A DNA stretch of 8,192 nt from JBCCMB01 sp039026555 (GTDB lineage: Bacteria > Pseudomonadota > Alphaproteobacteria > Caulobacterales > Hyphomonadaceae), in contig JBCCMB010000125.1 of assembly GCA_039026555.1 (NCBI GenBank), positions 1 through 8,192 of the forward strand, read 5' to 3'. The translations under genes and the position numbers were made by a program. This document shows positions 7,005 through 8,192 of this stretch, piece after piece. The notes below the pieces were generated by a model. That model ran no database searches and was not told the origin of the DNA. It worked only from the letters and a program-made list of their open reading frames with translations. Position 1 is the stretch's first letter; each line of letters starts with the position of its first letter.

Positions 7005-8144
7005 ATGACGAGATTGACCCGCCGCATGATGCTCGGCGCGCTCGGCGCGACTGCAATAACGTCGCCCCTCCAAGTGGCTTATGCGGACGGCGCGCAAGAT
7101 CGAAAACTGGTCTTCATTATCCTACGCGGCGCATTGGATGGCCTAGCGGCGCTAATCCCGGACGACAGGGAATTGTCTGATCTTCGGCAAGCGACGCTCC
7201 CGACGAAGTCCGAACGTTTGCAACTTCACAACGGATTTAGCCTGCATCCCTCCCTCACCTCCTTGCACCAGCTCTATCAGGATGGCGAGGCCGGCTTTGT
7301 TCATGCAGCGGCGACGCCTTATCGGGATCGATCTCATTTCGACGGCCAAGATGAGTTAGAAACCCTGGGCGACGTCTCCACGCGCGATGGCTGGCTCAAT
7401 CGCGCCGTGCGGGTGCTCGCTGGGTCGGGACTGGCGGTTGGATACTCCCTTCCCCTCGCCTTACGCGGGAGTGGCGCGGCGTCGAATTGGTCGCCGCCTG
7501 TCTTCACCGACGCCTCGGAGGATCTTCTAGATCGATTGCAAGATCTCTATGCGGAGCAGCCCGTCCTATTGGAGCCGCTGACAATGGCGCGGGCGACCTC
7601 TATCGAGGATGTCAGCATGGGACGAACCCGGCCGGGCGCCGCGAACCAATACTCCGCCGCCAGCAAAGCGTTGGGACAATTAATGCGTGCGGAAAACGGC
7701 CCCAATATCGGCATGTTGTCATTCGATGGATGGGATACGCACGCGAACCAGGCCGGTCCTTTCGCAGCGCGTTTGCGCGGCTTAGACGCCGCCCTTCTCG
7801 ACCTCAAATCCGAGCTTGGCTCAGACTGGAGCAAAACAACTGTCATCGCCTGCTCGGAATTCGGTCGAACCGCGGCGGAAAATGGCAGCCGCGGCACGGA
7901 TCATGGCACGGGCGGCTTAATGATCCTGGCCGGCGGCGCTGTTAGAGGCGGTCAGGTCTTCGGAGATTGGCCCGGCCTGAAGCCTCGCCATCTCTATGAA
8001 GGGCGCGATCTCGCACCCGCAAACGATATCACCGCCGCGCTCAAAGGCGTCCTGCGCGATCATTTAGGAGTATCGAGCGCAGTGCTGAACGCTGAGGTAT
8101 TCCCAGGAACCTCGCAGTTTATGAGCGGATTGGTCCGAGCCTAA
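7005..8144 (+). CDS. DUF1501 family exported protein (alkaline-phosphatase-like fold), Tat-type signal
   Basis: The 379-residue protein is a DUF1501 member, a family related to sulfatase/alkaline-phosphatase-fold hydrolases but of unknown substrate. Its N-terminus has a twin-arginine-type signal: TRRMMLG (5-11), a hydrophobic stretch, and AYA at 25-27 as a likely cleavage site, so export to the periplasm in folded form is expected. Candidate metal or active-site positions lie in LRGALDGL (Asp45), YRDRSHFDGQDELE (106-119), GWDTH (Asp244, His246), CSEFGRT (283-289) and GTDHGTGG (His300). An upstream in-frame ATG at 6828 lies deep inside the DUF1800 gene. The ATG at 7005 was preferred because GAGG is at 6993-6996 and the signal peptide begins there; the ribosome site overlaps the end of the DUF1800 gene, so translation may be coupled. 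The gene appears intact, ending in TAA at 8142-8144. Confidence 0.93.
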   Translation: MTRLTRRMMLGALGATAITSPLQVAYADGAQDRKLVFIILRGALDGLAALIPDDRELSDLRQATLPTKSERLQLHNGFSLHPSLTSLHQLYQDGEAGFVHAAATPYRDRSHFDGQDELETLGDVSTRDGWLNRAVRVLAGSGLAVGYSLPLALRGSGAASNWSPPVFTDASEDLLDRLQDLYAEQPVLLEPLTMARATSIEDVSMGRTRPGAANQYSAASKALGQLMRAENGPNIGMLSFDGWDTHANQAGPFAARLRGLDAALLDLKSELGSDWSKTTVIACSEFGRTAAENGSRGTDHGTGGLMILAGGAVRGGQVFGDWPGLKPRHLYEGRDLAPANDITAALKGVLRDHLGVSSAVLNAEVFPGTSQFMSGLVRA

Positions 8145-8192
8145 AAAGCGAGACAGCTCAATCGTCTAAAGAGCCTGGCGACCCCGGCAGGA

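Noticed and set aside
7547..7897. Minus-strand open frame inside the DUF1501 gene
   Set aside because: Antisense to a clearly coding region with no ribosome site or motif support.
8145..8192. Possible terminator after the DUF1501 gene (GCTC ... GAGC pairing)
   Set aside because: Only a four-base stem with an 11-base loop and no T tract; too weak to call.

Overview
The window looks like a chromosomal segment of an alphaproteobacterium, perhaps from the Caulobacterales/Maricaulales/Hyphomonadaceae side. The DNA is fairly GC-rich, and genes are tightly packed with clear GGAGG-type ribosome sites. The order panB / YfgM-like / bamB / der, and the sequence styles of Der and the YfgM-like protein, fit that group. 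The taxonomic call is an inference from gene order and protein style, not from a marker gene. No RNA gene, insertion sequence, CRISPR array or prophage was seen.

Left and centre (1-5461), all on the minus strand. In transcription order: an NnrU-family membrane protein (5461-4883), panB for pantothenate synthesis (4803-3973), a YfgM-like membrane-anchored protein (3847-3116), the lipoprotein bamB (3119-1776), the ribosome-assembly GTPase der (1689-292), and the first 49 codons of a membrane protein that runs off the left edge (149-1). The YfgM-like and bamB genes share an ATGA overlap. YfgM-like, bamB and der reproduce the yfgM-bamB-der order of enterobacteria, so envelope-protein export/assembly and ribosome assembly sit in one probable operon. 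Gaps are short: 79 bases between the NnrU gene and panB, 125 between panB and the YfgM-like gene (holding a hairpin and a possible weak promoter), 86 between bamB and der, and 142 between der and the partial gene (a hairpin over the der stop and a possible promoter).

Right (5653-8144), plus strand. A two-gene unit diverges from the NnrU gene across a 191-base spacer. It encodes a DUF1800 protein followed, after five bases, by a DUF1501 protein with a twin-arginine-type signal peptide. The pair is a widespread conserved module of unknown biochemical role. Here the DUF1800 protein has no visible signal peptide although its partner does, which raises the possibility of co-export as a complex. 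The last 48 bases hold no recognisable gene or strong terminator.

Most of the window is ordinary core genome. The least understood parts are the DUF1800/DUF1501 pair and the NnrU-like protein, which sits away from any visible nitrogen-oxide genes.
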